A DNA stretch of 64,000 nucleotides from Rhyzopertha dominica (lineage: Eukaryota; Arthropoda; Insecta; Coleoptera; Bostrichidae): NCBI GenBank assembly GCA_025024175.1, contig QCXZ01000042.1, forward strand, positions 3,427,501 through 3,491,500, read 5' to 3'. Shown in pieces: positions 25,895-39,200 of the stretch (position 1 is its first letter; every line of letters begins with the position of its first letter). The notes beneath the pieces were generated by a model. That model searched no databases and was not told the origin of the DNA. It saw only the letters and a program-made list of their open reading frames with translations. Made by a program: the position numbers and the translations under genes.

Positions 25895-27692
25895 TCAACT
25901 ATTTATGTTTACATTGAATTGGAAAAGGAATAGCTCATAGGTCACGATAGTTCCAGCAATCTGTAATAAAAGATACGAGTCAATTTTTTAGTAGATCCAC
26001 CTGAGTATCTAATTATGTCTGAACTTTCTTAACGTCCAATTTAAAATTAAAAAGTCTCTAGGTAACACTTTCATGTATATTCCCTATTTCTCGGAGAGCT
26101 ACTTAACATTATTTTGTAATAGCACACATTTTTAGATGCCTAGCTGAATTTAATTTTTATTTAATTGCAATTTCCTTCATCAAGAATTTGATGCCAATAA
26201 GAAAGAATAAAAACATGTCTACCTACCCTAAAAATTAGCCCCCTAGTGATCTTAAAGAATCTCTTTCCTGTCAGTGCCACATCTTCTATGTGAATTTGTT
26301 GCATCAACCTCTGCATCTGTAACATCACATGAAATATATTCCAAAAATACATTAATATTTTACCTCTTCGTTATACATTGAGGATGGTACTGTATACATG
26401 TACCGTAGAGGCTTTTTGCTTTCATCGTTCACACTAGCAGCATATAAACATACAGCAACAGTACGAGCGAGAAGAAGACCAAACGAAAAGAAGAAGTATA
26501 CGCTTTCCAAAACTGTTTCTCGTCTCCTACAATAAAACATTAAAGGTACTGTTAAATTTTCATCGACATAATACTTCAGGCTTTTATATAGTTGAACCAG
26601 AATGAAAAATATGTTATTTCCGAAGGAAGTTAGTATGACGTAAGAGATTTGAGAATCTAGTCGTCGACATAATTTACAGAGTCTGTTGAAGTCTTCTCTG
26701 ACGCTCATCCAGTAAATAGGTGACTTTTCCTGGAAGAAAACGATCAGAAATAGTACAGAAATAGCAGACTCAAAATACTTTCGTAGCACAGGCGTGGCGA
26801 ACCCTCTTGTTAATTTGTCTAAATCTCTCTGCCAACGCTGTACTCATTATAATTATAAACACATCTAAGAAATTCCATGCGAACGTATTAATAAAGCTGA
26901 GAATCTGCGAAGGAAACTTTTTAAAACCATCTCGTCTAAAGTCTAACTTCTTGATACCTTCAAAAAAATAGCTAAACTGAGATTGTAATCAATATAGTCA
27001 AATATAAAAGGATATTCCACGTAAAAATAGATCAACTCCACATCAGACTTATCCCTCACATAAACGTATGAGTTGAAATTGCTGAGGAGATGTTCTACTG
27101 CAATAAGCAACAATAACTTTGGGGTAACTCATAAGTGGAAGTAGCATTACTAAAGGCCGTTGTGAGTACCAAAGCTGCTATTCTATGAAAAACTGTACGG
27201 AGTGCAAAAGACGTATTATAGCAATTCATAGCAATTTCCATTCTTCTCCAATGCACCATCAGACTTGGCCACCCTCTGGCTAGATGCAAGTACACGATTC
27301 CAATGATTGCACAGCAAAAATAAAACGCCACTGGATCTGTAACTTCCAAAAGTTAAATGCAAAATGACATTGTGGACAGTGGGCTTACTTAAATTATTGA
27401 AAACAGCATCGCTTCGGAATATCCTGTAAAGTGCCATGAAAGCCACTACCAACGTGGGGAGAATTATTACGGTTGAGTATACTGTCCTAAAGGAAAACCA
27501 CTTAAACTTTAACTTGTGCACATCATCTTCGGAGATTCCGGAAACCGGCAGAAGCCCGAAACATTGTGCCATCACCAAGATGCATTTTATGCTCGATTGC
27601 AAAGTTTTACTATTCTTGCCAAAGCTGCGTACTGCTTGTTTTGACATCTCTGGTTTTACGCACAGGAATTCCACGTAATCCCTGTTACACAT
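25895..27692 (-). CDS. GR-2: sugar-type gustatory receptor, 409 aa
   Basis: Exons: 27389-27692, 27151-27336, 26958-27097, 26779-26904, 26575-26729, 26364-26526, 26227-26316, 25895-25960. It is the most compact gene of the array, with all introns under 270 bp, and shows the complete eight-exon plan. Motifs: MAQCFGLLPVSGIS in exon 1, FAWNFLDVFIIIMSTALA in exon 4, VREDFNRLCKLC in exon 5, VYFFFSFG and NDESKKP in exon 6, DVALTGKRFF in exon 7. The last exon carries TYELFLFQF. The start ATG at 27692 gives a normal N-terminal tail before the first conserved block. Seven hydrophobic segments follow the order of insect gustatory receptors, which have a cytosolic N-terminus. It is probably a subunit of a heteromeric sugar channel. 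Confidence 0.95.
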
Positions 27693-29501
27693 AACGTACT
27701 GAACGGAATTAGCTTCATAATCTGCATGTGCGATGTTATCTACGTTAAGTGGTTTGTTGTTAAGCTAGCGCTGTTTATTGATGATCTTCTAATGCACTAG
27801 CTTTTGAAACGGCGTAAGCCATCAATCTTTACGGAAAATTAACTGTTGGATGAGTGATGGGTTGTAAAAGCACTTCACACTAGTAAATAAGCGTGAACTT
27901 GTTTTCGTAAAGCTTTTGTTTGTGGAGTAATAGCTGCATATCCTCATGCAATAACTGGGACGCATTATTCGTTATTGGATTTCCAAAATGTTTTGTTATG
28001 AATTACTGTCAGACAGTTTGGCCCATTAGGCAATTTTATGTGGCATTCCACATATGTAATTTTCACCTACACATAAACTGATACTAAAAAAAGTTGCTCA
28101 TTATTTATATCAAAGAAAAAGAAAACATTACACCTAATCTAACTCACATACCTGCCACGCTTTAGTGGTCAGTCAAGACCTCTGGGTAAAGTAATTTATT
28201 ATGGTGTTATTCCATAAAAAGAAGAACATCGTAAGTAGGATAATAATAAGAAAGTGTGCAAAATAAGGTGCGTAAAAGGTTTCCATTCATAACTGTGACC
28301 TAATGGAGACAGCACCAGTGCATTCAATGAAAAAAAAAATACTGAAACTTTAGTAAATCTATCTCAACCTGAAATAGTAATTGCAGCAAAAGATCTTTTG
28401 GTTATCATCTTCAGAAAGCTCTAGCTTTACAACATTCTATATTCCAGTGGTTATATTCTATAACGGTGCAAAGTGCGGAAACAGAACCTAGTAGTCTGGA
28501 GTAACACTAACAGATAGATTAATTATATTAGGGACATGCGTTTGTTTATTTTTGCAAAGAGAAGGCAACTATAACGATCCATCTGAAAGTCACAAGGTAC
28601 TATTTTTATTCTATTCAGAATGAAAATGGTCACATGGTGACAATATTTATGGAAATGTTTGCTTTAACCAACGTGGCAGACGTATATGAAAAAAAATTGA
28701 GGAGCGGGAGAACTTCGTTTGTTGATAAACGGACCCGTCACAAATCGAAGAAATATAGCAAGAATGAATCAGACTGGTTGTACAACATGTATCTAGTATA
28801 GCCAGAAAGCCACAATTCAAGAGGGCGAACATCCAGATATCTAAGTCCGAATCTGAACATTCACAGATTATTTAAAAAAATTTTCTGAAAAATACCCGAC
28901 AGCAAACTGTTCTTTAAGCCTTAAAGTATGATTTTCCTAACTTGAAATTTCGGGCTCCTAGAAGCGATACTTGACAAGTTTGTGACAAACTTTTTTGTGC
29001 AGTTAAAGCCAGGGGCAGATTTATAATTTTTTTCACCCTATGCTTACGACGAGTCTCTTATTTATGTTTGCCGGTGGCGCCAAGTTTTTTTTTTTTTGGA
29101 ACCACCCATATATGAAGGTGAAGACAAGCCGAAAGACTAGCTTGGACACTTTACTGATTTGTCTGTGGATTACCTCTTTTTTGGTAGGACGGTACACATA
29201 TGTTTTAAAATAAACAGAAATTACGTCAGATGTCCGTATAGTGTGTCATTTGATTAATAAATGTCCATAAATATCGGCCTATTTTGTACAAATTCGGATA
29301 ATTTATGTTCCTTTCTCATCGTAAATGGGATCAAGGCTCAACTCTGGGAAATATAAATTTGGTTTTTAGACATTTCAATTAATAAAGTCTAGAAAAATCT
29401 TTTCTGAATTGAAGTTCTAACTTTTATTACTTTTTCAACTCTGGGTTTAATGGTAACTCTATTGTTTGATTTTTTATTTCTTGATACTGTAATTTAATAT
29501 T

Positions 29502-30676
29502 TTCATTTTTGAATTCTAATTTTGCTTTCAACATTTTGAGGTTATTTAATCCGATATAATTTTAGGAATCCACTACAATAACTCAAATTCTGGATATACG
29601 TATGTTTGGATTCAAGGGGGAACAGAGTTGCTATGTTCTTTTAAATATTTTTCCTGGTGTTCTTGATGATATCGAACATAAATTTTCGCGGTTTTGTCCT
29701 AATTGAAGAAAGACAATGCCCAATGAAAGCTATGCTTCAAGAAGTTTTGCATTATGTTATTACATCTGCAAGGTATCCACCTCTTTCAAGGTAAAGACAT
29801 GGTATCTTATGGATTTTGTGACATCAAGCAAGCAGCAAACAATTCTTAAGTACAAACGATGAAACTAAACGTTATGGAAGAATCAAATCTTTTCCTGTAC
29901 TTCTGTGGCAGACATTTTTAATAGAGCTATGACGAAACAACCGCAGTGGTACTCGTATCTTCGCAAAAAACAGAAAAAGGCATTTAGGTAAATCATTAAT
30001 GTAAAAGATAGTTAATAGACCAAAAGCTCTTCAAAAGCAATTGATCACATGGGTGTAAAAATTGCGTTCGACAAAAATGAATGCAGATTCATTTTTTTTG
30101 TTGACATGAAGTAAAATTTTATTCGTGGCTCTGTGTGAATCAATGGATTAGCGTTACGTTTAAACTCAGACATTAGTTGTTATTTTTAACTGATTTTTCC
30201 ACATACATACACACATACTGACAACTTGAACCTATGGCAATTTCAGGTCTTTTTATATTTTATATAAAAAGATAAATCTTGTCTATTTTATAGGGGCAAT
30301 TACTGATACTTACTAAAAGGTGGTACCAAATAAATTTCTTCATTTTTGAATTCTAATTTTGCTTTCAACATTTTGAGGTTATTTAATCCGATATAATTTG
30401 GGAATCCACTACAATAACTCAAATTCTGGATTTATGTATGTTTGGATTCAAGGGGGAACAAAGTTGCTATATTCTTTTACATGTTTTTCCTGGTGTTTTT
30501 GATGATATCGAACATAAATTTTCGCGGTTTTGTCCTAATTGAAGAAAGACAATGCCCAATGAAAGCTATACTCCCAGAAGTTTTGCGTTATGTTATTACA
30601 TCTGCAAGGTATCCACTTCTTTCAAGGTAAAGACATGGTATCTTATGGATTTTGTGACATCAAGCACCAAGCAAAC
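29502..30676. repeat. A-B-A' repeat block (837-bp period)
   Basis: Unit A (29502-29843) recurs as A' (30339-30676), about 95 percent alike by eye. Between them lies B (29858-30336), which also occurs alone at 24496-24985. The layout is like direct repeats flanking an internal part, or an 837-bp tandem duplication that ended after A. A' has a 62-codon open frame (30442-30630; FRGFVLIEERQCPMKAI), interrupted in A, which I do not recognise. Confidence 0.8.
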
Positions 30677-31003
30677 AATCTTATAAATATTAAACATTTA
30701 TATAAAGCAGTAATACTGTGAATAGATAAAGAATCTGGCACTGTCGAAGACAAGAATTATTTTGTGACATCAAGCTATGGATAAAAGTAAACGTTTTAAA
30801 GAGAAGCAAAATCATAATGGATATTAAAAATGTAGAATAAATCTATCAGGAGAATAAGTAAGAACAAAAAAAGTGTCTAGTGGCTACCAGATTTTCTTGA
30901 AGAAATAGATTTTTCGTTACCTATGCTTATTTATTGAATACAGAAACTATATACAACAAAAAGTAAGAATTTAGGATGGCAATGCCATCTGTCAGCATTA
31001 CAC

Positions 31004-31043
31004 TGACATGATGACAAAGCCACCTAGCTTTGTCATCATGTCA
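31004..31043 (+). repeat. Perfect 16-bp-stem hairpin
   Basis: TGACATGATGACAAAG (31004-31019) is followed by an 8-base loop and then by its exact reverse complement (31028-31043). No T-run follows on either side, so it does not look like a terminator. It lies about 55 bp before the hammerhead motif and may belong to the same element. Confidence 0.8.
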
Positions 31044-31096
31044 TCATAAATTCGTACTTTCATCATACCATTGCTTTGGTATATAAGCAAAACCAG

Positions 31097-31204
31097 TTCT
31101 ATGCCGTGTTGTCTACACTAGACCTAAACTGCACTGATGAGCTGTAATGACAGCGAAATAGTACTATCTGCAGTTGGTTGAGGTGTAGACAGCACAGCAT
31201 AGAC
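31097..31204 (+). ncRNA. Type I hammerhead ribozyme motif, apparently complete
   Basis: All conserved core parts are present in order. CTGATGA is at 31134-31140. Helix II is GCTGT / ACAGC with an AATG loop (31141-31154). GAAA is at 31155-31158. Helix III is a short TAG-TA-CTA closed by the conserved A-T pair next to GAAA. The cleavage triplet ATC ends at 31168. Helix I has AACTGCA (31127-31133) paired with TGCAGTT (31169-31175). After an internal loop, GTCTACAC (31111-31118) pairs with GTGTAGAC (31183-31190), and a further imperfect stem runs out to 31097/31204. The predicted cut is between 31168 and 31169. Such motifs occur in animal satellite DNA, Penelope-like elements and retrozymes. The GR-3 stop codon is 114 bp away on the opposite strand. 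Activity is inferred from the intact core. Confidence 0.85.
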
Positions 31205-31317
31205 ATGCATTTTAATATATACAACAAAGATACCATATAGTTCCCTGTTTTTCTAATCAGCAACTAATAGCTATTTTTCAATCACAACTATAATATTTTT
31301 TATAGACGATTCAATTT

Positions 31318-34300
31318 TCATACACACACAGTGAAGTTCCTCCAATGTCCACCTCGTTTCAATGAGGTCTGATTAAACTGAATCAGAACAAGCTCGTAAG
31401 TTACAATAGCTGCAGCAACCTAAGGTAATTACAACGATATAATTCGAGTTGGTAGCAACGTATTGATACTCACACTAAGTATAAAGCCTCTTTTCAACTG
31501 GAAGAAATTGTGTCCAGTTAGTGCAACCAAATCTTGACGTATCTGTGTAATCAATCGATGGACCTAAAATATTTACATAATAGACCGAAGTAAGCATGAA
31601 ACACACATTCCACAACCTCGCTGTTGTAAAACTGAGACGGTAAAGAATTCAAGTAAATCAGTGGACCTTTGCTTTCTTCATTTATCCAGCTGGCATACAC
31701 AGAGACAGTAACGGTCCTTATGATTAGAAAACCAAATGAAAAGAAAAAGTAAATACCCTCGATTGTTGTTTGTATTTGCCTAAAAGCTATGGATTGTAAG
31801 AATCTGGTGATTATTCACGTTTCTAAGTATGTATACTTCAGGCTGTTGAATAGCTGAACCAGTATGAAAGATAAGTTGCTAACGTATGAAACTACGATTA
31901 AATCTGACAACACGTCATCCACGTGCCTGCATAGCTGACAAAGTGCGTCGTAGTCTTCTCTAATTTCCCTCCAATAAACTGGGCAGCTCATCTGAAAGAA
32001 TAAACTGTATGGAAAGTTCAATCAGACGGTCAAGCTTTAATACGACTTGGCCAACGCTGGGCTTTATAACGCCTTGATTTAATCCGGCTATTCGATCTCT
32101 ATCAGAGTGCAGCTTGATATTGATTTTCCTGAAATTTGCGGCTAAACAAGTACTCACTACGATTACAAACAAATCACTGAAGTTCCACACGTAAGTGGCA
32201 ACTACATCGAAAAACTAGAACAAAGGCTGAATTAGTTCTACAGAACTACACTGACTGATGCAGAAATGAGAACAATCAACAACAATTGGGTGTATGATTG
32301 ATATACCCATACGTTCAACGTGGACACATGATTTGATTTAAAGTGACGAAGATTAAACGTTCAAGATCATTTTATTTCACTGGGCTTTTCGTTCTCGTTG
32401 GGCAATCGGCAATCTGTATTTACAGCCCGTACCAACATATGTCGGAGTCTGTAAAACCACCGCTAGACGACCAATCAGCAATGTAGGTGTCTGTTCTTAC
32501 AGTCAGTAGCAAGCTAAGTCATAGTCCGTAAAGTTACCACTAGATGACATCAATTTTCACAAAATGCCCGCGAAAGTGCGACGTAAAACGTCTTTAAAAC
32601 TCAGTATTGAATAGTAATACGATTAACACTGTGTTCTTATTTCGTTCCAGTCAGTATATTAAATTAGCATCAAGTACCATTAAAACCACACCGAGCACGT
32701 GAGAGTAGGGGATGAAACCAAAAATAAAAGAAAATTGATTTTTTGCGTACAACTCTAAACCTGTGCTATTATTGCATCTTCTTGTATACACGGAATTTGC
32801 GATTGCCAGAGAGTGTTCAACTGAAAAGATTTTAACGTAGATCTTGTCAAGTAGATACGATGATGATACTTACTTGTTGAAGCAAGAAGCAACCAAGACA
32901 TCATGATGTTGATTTTTCTGCGAATATTTGGTATTTCCTTGTATTTAGAGGCCATACGTCTGTCTATTGCAGACCAAAACAAGATCAGGCTAGGCCATTT
33001 TCGAGCCATGTTGAGGAATACTATAATACCAGCCGTGTTTGACAGAAAGAACATTGGATTATCTACAAGTTGTTATGTTTGTAACGAACAAAAACCATCC
33101 CTCATTCTTTAATAAATTATACAATGCATTGCCATAACGAACAAATATTAGTCTGAAGATTGAATCACCTCAATAAGTTCATTCCAGGATATCAAACCAG
33201 TAACACTAATCAAATGTTACAGAGATACTTCCTCATTAGGTGTCAACTCTAAATTGATTAATGTACCTGATATATAAAATTATGAAAACAAATGAAGATT
33301 AATTGAAGCTGACTGAATCTCTGAAGCCTAGGTGAAACTAGCAATGAATGGTTCGGGATATTCTGCGATGAGAATCAGTTCAAGAAGATATTGGTGAATC
33401 AGAAATTTACGTTACATTGTCAGTTGCTCTTAGATTGGGGGATACTTCATCACTTGTCATCCCTAAATTGATTAATGTACAATGCAACAAATGGATCGGG
33501 ATTGTGTAAATGCTACATTCAAATTTGACCAGAAACTTCACGAAGGCACCGCTAAGATAGGAACCCTATTCATGTTTGTATCTTTTACGTGCTAGGTCAA
33601 TTTGAAATGCTTCAAGGTAAGACAGCATCTTTAGTCGAAGAAGATATTAGTGAATTGGAAATTTATGTTTCATATGCACAATTATAATAACTAATGAATG
33701 AGATTAGTTGAAGCTGTATAAATCTCTGCAGCCTAGGTAAAGCTAGCGATGAACGGTTCGGGATGATGCATATTTTGCTTCCGCAATTGATCAGCGACTT
33801 CACTGGACAAAATTTATTACAAATGCTGCTAAGCTAGTAACCCTACTCATTTCTAGTATCTCTTAAAAGTGACCCATATTAATAAAGAAATTTGGTCTCA
33901 CTTTACAGTAATATTACACATGGTTTCCTCAAGGTACAGTCTTGGAATAGCACAATAGCAAATAAAGTCATGACAGCTGCAAATAACATGTAATATAAAT
34001 AGAGAATTTTCCTGTAAATGCCTTATATGCAAGATATGGTAGAATTAAAAATTAGTGCAAAGAATTAGACAGAAAATCGCAGGTCTACAAGAAAAACTTA
34101 AGTACATTCCCTACCTGAGACATCTTGAATAAATAGGATGAAGTTTCTAAGCTGGAATGGTCGATGGTACAATCGGAATGTAAAAATGTACGTATGCTTT
34201 GCAATATTTCCTTTGTTATCAGAGTCGAAATTAATAAATAACCGAGCTGCTTGACTTTTGTATCTGCAAAGACATAAGGGCAGCGTCTAGGAGGCGGTAC

Positions 34301-35049
34301 AACTTTGAGCCAAAATTAAAACCCAAATAGCCTAAGATTTGCTCTGTTCTTTTTTGCAAGGATGAGATGGAATTTTTCTTTTAAAAAAAGCTGAATTTCG
34401 ACGAAATTAGAAACCGCTGATTGTGTACGACTGTTCCTAAAATTGTTTACACGATACGATTTCTATTTATGCAAAAATAAGAAAAGATAAATCTTCCAAC
34501 CGTAACATTTATTCCATAAAGTGGATATGAGGATTCATGTATGCGACATAAAACAATCGCTTTTTTTAATTAACAAGTATTGGTGTCAGTAGATGTAACA
34601 ATTGAATCAATTGTATATAAAAAAATGTTAATAGGGTATTTTCAGAGCAGTGCTTGAGATACTAAAAGTTTGCACTGTCGAAGCAACCAGTCAACCGGTT
34701 ACAATAGAGTAGTTTATGGGCAAGAATCATAATAACCAAAAGCTCGCCGCAGAAATACAATATGCCTCTAAAACAACCGTAAACACCTAGCTTATTTTTT
34801 GTGCGAAAGAGCATTTAACTCGATCTTACTCAATGTATACAGAAAAATTCCCTTCTTTAACGTGACCACGGTACTTGCAATTCCACAAATGGCCATTCCT
34901 ATCGAAATGAAACACGCATACATAACTCTCCACGACATCCATCTGAATCTGACGTCTGAGGCACTGCCTCTTATTCCATCAACAGGTAACATGCCAAAAC
35001 ACTGGGCTACAACCAGGACGTCTTTCAGTGTATTTTGAACGGAATCCAT
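31318..35049 (-). CDS. GR-3: sugar-type gustatory receptor, 410 aa
   Basis: Exons: 34830-35049, 32874-33062, 32678-32820, 32044-32214, 31837-31991, 31617-31779, 31474-31563, 31318-31419. Motifs: VAQCFGMLPVDGI, YVWNFSDLFVIVVS, IREDYDALCQLC, WINEESKGP and TYELVLIQF. The in-frame GTG further upstream follows directly on a TAA stop, so ATG 35049 is the start. This leaves only seven residues before the first conserved block, against 25-60 in the paralogues; a missed upstream exon is possible. The exon 4 donor is uncertain: GTATTA at 32043 gives a 52-bp intron and a loop about 15 residues longer than in the other genes; GTTATA at 32073 would shorten the loop by ten residues. Intron 1 (1.8 kb) contains diverged tandem repeats. 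Role as for the other five receptors: sugar channel subunit of gustatory neurons. Confidence 0.88.
33236..33890. repeat. Diverged tandem repeats of about 250 bp in GR-3 intron 1
   Basis: Three partial units share blocks such as CTAAATTGATTAATGTAC (near 33247 and 33464), GAAGATATTxGTGAAT (near 33388 and 33643) and AATCTCTGxAGCCTAGGT (near 33320 and 33740). Similarity is clear but indels are common. No coding potential is seen. Confidence 0.6.
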
Positions 35050-36225
35050 GGCACCAATTGGTAACAATACGAAGGGGCGTGAATTAACCACCCCTTATAA
35101 ATGTCCTTCTTATCTGATAATGGTATAGTGAACATAATCATGACATTAGATCGTTAGTAAATGTAACGTGTCAATTTTTTGTGTTGAAGCTACCTTAAGA
35201 TTAATTTATTAGATATTAACACCACTGGTAACGGCTTTTATTTATTCGTTTACTATCTTATTAAACAGACGACATAATAAATTTTTATACTTGTATTTGC
35301 TGTTCACGAATTTTTTATCTTTTGGCATTTGAGAATATAAATATAAATTGTTTCCTTGGTGCAAAATACAATTTATTTTTTTTGGCGTGAAAATTGATTT
35401 GAAATTGAAATATAATAAAAATTTTATATATTTTCTACCGTATTAAAGCACCTATTTCTATCAAGGCTCTGTATATACAGACTAAATATAAAAATCAAAA
35501 GCAACACATGTAAAAAGCATTTTATTTGTGAGCACTAATTTTTTATCAATATAATGTGAAATTATTTGTTTTTGATGGATATGCCATTTTTTTGCAAATG
35601 CATACATGCCATTTTGTTTGGAAAGAATTACATTTTTGTTAAAAAACACAAGCTCTCAAAATTATATCAAGTATGAGGTTATCCCAGTTTAGTTTAATGT
35701 GGAATCAATTCTTAACAACAGTCTATTGACTCAACCACAAGAAGAGAGTGGGAAAACAACATTCAAAAATGGTTACTTGTGTAGTTATATTTCGGGAGCA
35801 ATCCGGAGATATAGAGAATACAACTTTTGGGCAAATAGCCCGACTTACGAAGTTTCTGTTGCAGTCGCAAAGAAGTGTTAAACTACCTATGTAAGGTACT
35901 CGTATCTCTGCTGCAACGTAGGTTTATTTCAAGAAAATCAAGATTTACATATAATTCTCTATTTGATTTGAAAAGTCTATACTGGTAGTAGTAATGAGAT
36001 GCTGAAAAAATAACACGGAAACGTTCAATCTAACGCGACACATTTTGTTCCTCTGGTCGATATATCTAATTTATCGAGAAAAACACAGTGTTCTATAAGC
36101 TACTTATGTATTATAAAGCTATAATTGTAACACACGAGAATTAAATAAAGTATTTTGAGCTGCATTTCTGGAAACTGTCTCCAGAGAAGTTGTGAAGAGG
36201 TGTCTCCGCTTTTCACTATGTGGGA
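35050..36225. other. Short intergenic region between GR-3 and GR-4
   Basis: This 1.2-kb AT-rich stretch separates the start of GR-3 from the stop of GR-4. It must contain the GR-3 promoter and the 3' end of GR-4. I see no gene, repeat or clear core promoter motif in it. Confidence 0.5.
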
Positions 36226-39200
36226 CTACTCCGACTGGGCACTAAGATTAAACTGTATCAAAACTAGCTCGTACGTCACAATCGCCCCAGCTACCTAAAA
36301 TATGATTGCACCATCAAAATAGGGTTGTTTTTAGAGATGAAAGAAGAAACTCATGGTTCATTATGCAAAAATGCTTACATTTAGTATTAACCCTCTTGTA
36401 ACTTGAAACATTTTACTTCCAGTTAAGGCGACATCATCAAAACTAATTTGGAGAAGAAATCGTCGTATCTGTAGAAACATAAAAACGTCTTTTATCTACT
36501 GTGGGTACTAACTATTTAATGCAATACCCACTTCCGAGTTGTAGGTCGCAGAAGGAACCGAATGCAATATTGATGTAGGTTCTTTACTTTCGTCGTTTAT
36601 CCAAGCTGCATACAGAGACACAGCTACAGTTCGGAGTATCAAAAACGCAAAGGAATAGAAAAAGTAGACCTTTTGGACAGCGTCTTCTATAGGCCTAAAA
36701 TAGAATCAAGTAGGATCGATTAGTTTCAAGACTCGATGTTACTTTAAACTGTTGAAGAGTTGAGCCAAGATAAAGAACAAGTTGCAAGCGAACGACACAA
36801 GTACATTCAAAGACAGGCATCTGTCGAGTTCCTTGCAAAGATTGCATAATCTGTCGTAATCTTCTCGAATTTCTATCCAGAATTCGTTTGAATTGGCCTG
36901 AAATTAAAAAGGGTTCAATTTGAACAGAAAGACATAGTTGGCTACAGTGGCAAAGTATATTAAACTACTACCATCGCTAATTAAAAGTAAAACACCGTTT
37001 AAACAGTACTTTAGACGACGCAGTGACAAAAGTAATGGATACCTAATGTTGAATTTCTTGAGCTGTTTCCTAAAAGCAAACACAAGCACTTTGACGTTGG
37101 AATAGTATATTATTATTTCATATATTATTATAGTATATTTCTCCAATCCCATTTGCACAAAATATAAATATGTATTACAAAATACTTCACCAAGAAATCT
37201 ACGCTTAAAATGTGCTAGATGTGAGCACTACGTACTGTTTGAACAAGTTACAGGTGCTTAAAACCCTTAATGATATCATAAAATGCTTTTCCTCCTATCA
37301 ACATTAGCAAAAATACATTCAATCGAAAAAATGAGAGTGCTGATCTGTATACACAGGTTATATAAATAAACATATTGAAAACACGCTTTTAAATATTGAA
37401 AAAAAAAAAATTTTTTCCAAGACAGCGGAGAAAAAGAATAGTGGGCAAGTATCTGCAACTAAAAGGTGCAATTCCAGTTATTGTTCAGTGGTCTCCAGTC
37501 CATCAAGAATATCAATGTTCAGAGGGAAGTAAATCATGGTAATGACCGTGAAAAGAATCGTATCATGTTTTTAATTCAAAANTACACAAAAACACAGCTT
37601 TCAAAATTTAAAAAATTGCAATAAAGTCGTTCTATATATTGCCCCTGTACATCATAAAACACTTCGACTCTAATGCAATGTTGAATTCGAAATTTTTGTC
37701 AAGATGTTTCAGCAGTTGGAACGCATATGCTGTTGCAAGGCTTTTATCCTTCCAAGTCAATAAATCGGACTTCACGAAATTCTCCTTCCCATTGGAGGAA
37801 CGGAACGAAATCTGAAGGACTCATATCAGGGCTGCACGGGGGATGTGGGAGAATTATTATATATGTATGTCAAATTACAGTACTTAAGTCTGCCGTCGCG
37901 CGTCGTATAAATTTAACTCGTGAGTGACATCACCGTCAGATACCAGGTGGTCGCTATAAGGAATAGAAAAATTACCTTTCTTTCATTTTCTAACAACCTT
38001 TGTGTGATTTGCTTAAATCTTACAGCAAGAGCTGTACTGATGAGTATTATGAAGAGGTCATTGTAGTTCCAGGTGAACGTAGCTAATACGCTAATTACCT
38101 AGAAAAAACCCTACTAAGCAAGATAACTTCGATACCTTACTACTATTACACAAACCTGCACTCCTGCAGCCAAGAAGAAATTGCATTCGAAGTGATCAAA
38201 CACGCTCGGAAACCTGTTGGTATAGTAATTACTGAAATCAATGTAACCATACAGATTAACGCACTCCTGAATGTAAGCAGCAACAGACAAGCCATATTCA
38301 ACTGAAAGCATTCAACATGAGTATCAAAAAAGCAAAAGTGGTCGTCTGATTACCAGCAGCCAGTGCCATGGTTATCCCTGCCATTATCTTAAGTCTCTTG
38401 TCTAGTGTAAAAGGATACCTGTAGTTACGTTCCATGACAGTATCTACTTTGGACCACTCTTGCATCAGCTTTGGCCATTTTCGACCAAGGTTGAGAAATA
38501 CTAAGACAGCTACACTCCAGTGAGTGTAAAATATAAAGTCAACTGAAAATATGAAATTTTAAACTAAATTCGTAAAATATACAAACTTGCAGGCATCTAC
38601 AAAAGATGTTTTGATATATAACACACATTTAACGCAGGCTGCGCTTGGTCTCGGGATAAAGCTTTCCAGAAGGATTTTTTCTTTATAAATGTGAAAGAAG
38701 ACTTGCAAAGACATAAATCTCATGTGTTGCTGGTAATTGTTTATGCAATAGATGCTCTCTAGTGAAAAAATGGGAATTACGAAGTTATCTATCTATCGTC
38801 TTTGATTGTTTCATGACTCATTTTGATAGTAAAGAAATTGGTTTAATTTTATGATGAACTTAATTCACCTCACAGCTGTCCGCTTTTTACAGCTCATATC
38901 GTTCTACTGCTAAGCATACCACGCCATAAATCAGAGTAAGTAAAAGGAAAATGGTGCCAGAAGTTGGGGTACTAAAATAGAAAATTTGACAAGATTTGAA
39001 GATTGTTAGAGTGACATTAGAAGCTCCTAAAAAAATTAGAGGACTACATTTCTCATCAAAATATAGTCTTCCATATGATCAAATGGTACTTTTACACCAT
39101 TGCACATCAAAATAAGAGGCGCTATGATAAAATGTTACAAAAGGTGTACATGGCGTGGAATTTTCTATTCTAAAAACGTGTTTTTAGGCTGCACATTGCT

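Larger units (their letters stand above)
27693..31317. other. Intergenic DNA between GR-2 and GR-3, repeat-rich
   Basis: No gene is seen. The right half holds an A-B-A' repeat block (29502-30676), a perfect hairpin (31004-31043) and a hammerhead ribozyme motif (31097-31204). From 27.7 to 29.5 kb I see only AT-rich DNA and a 15-T run near 29085. Confidence 0.6.

Noticed and set aside
31004..31043. Perfect hairpin as a microRNA precursor
   Set aside because: A 16-bp stem with an 8-base loop is too short for a usual animal pre-miRNA.
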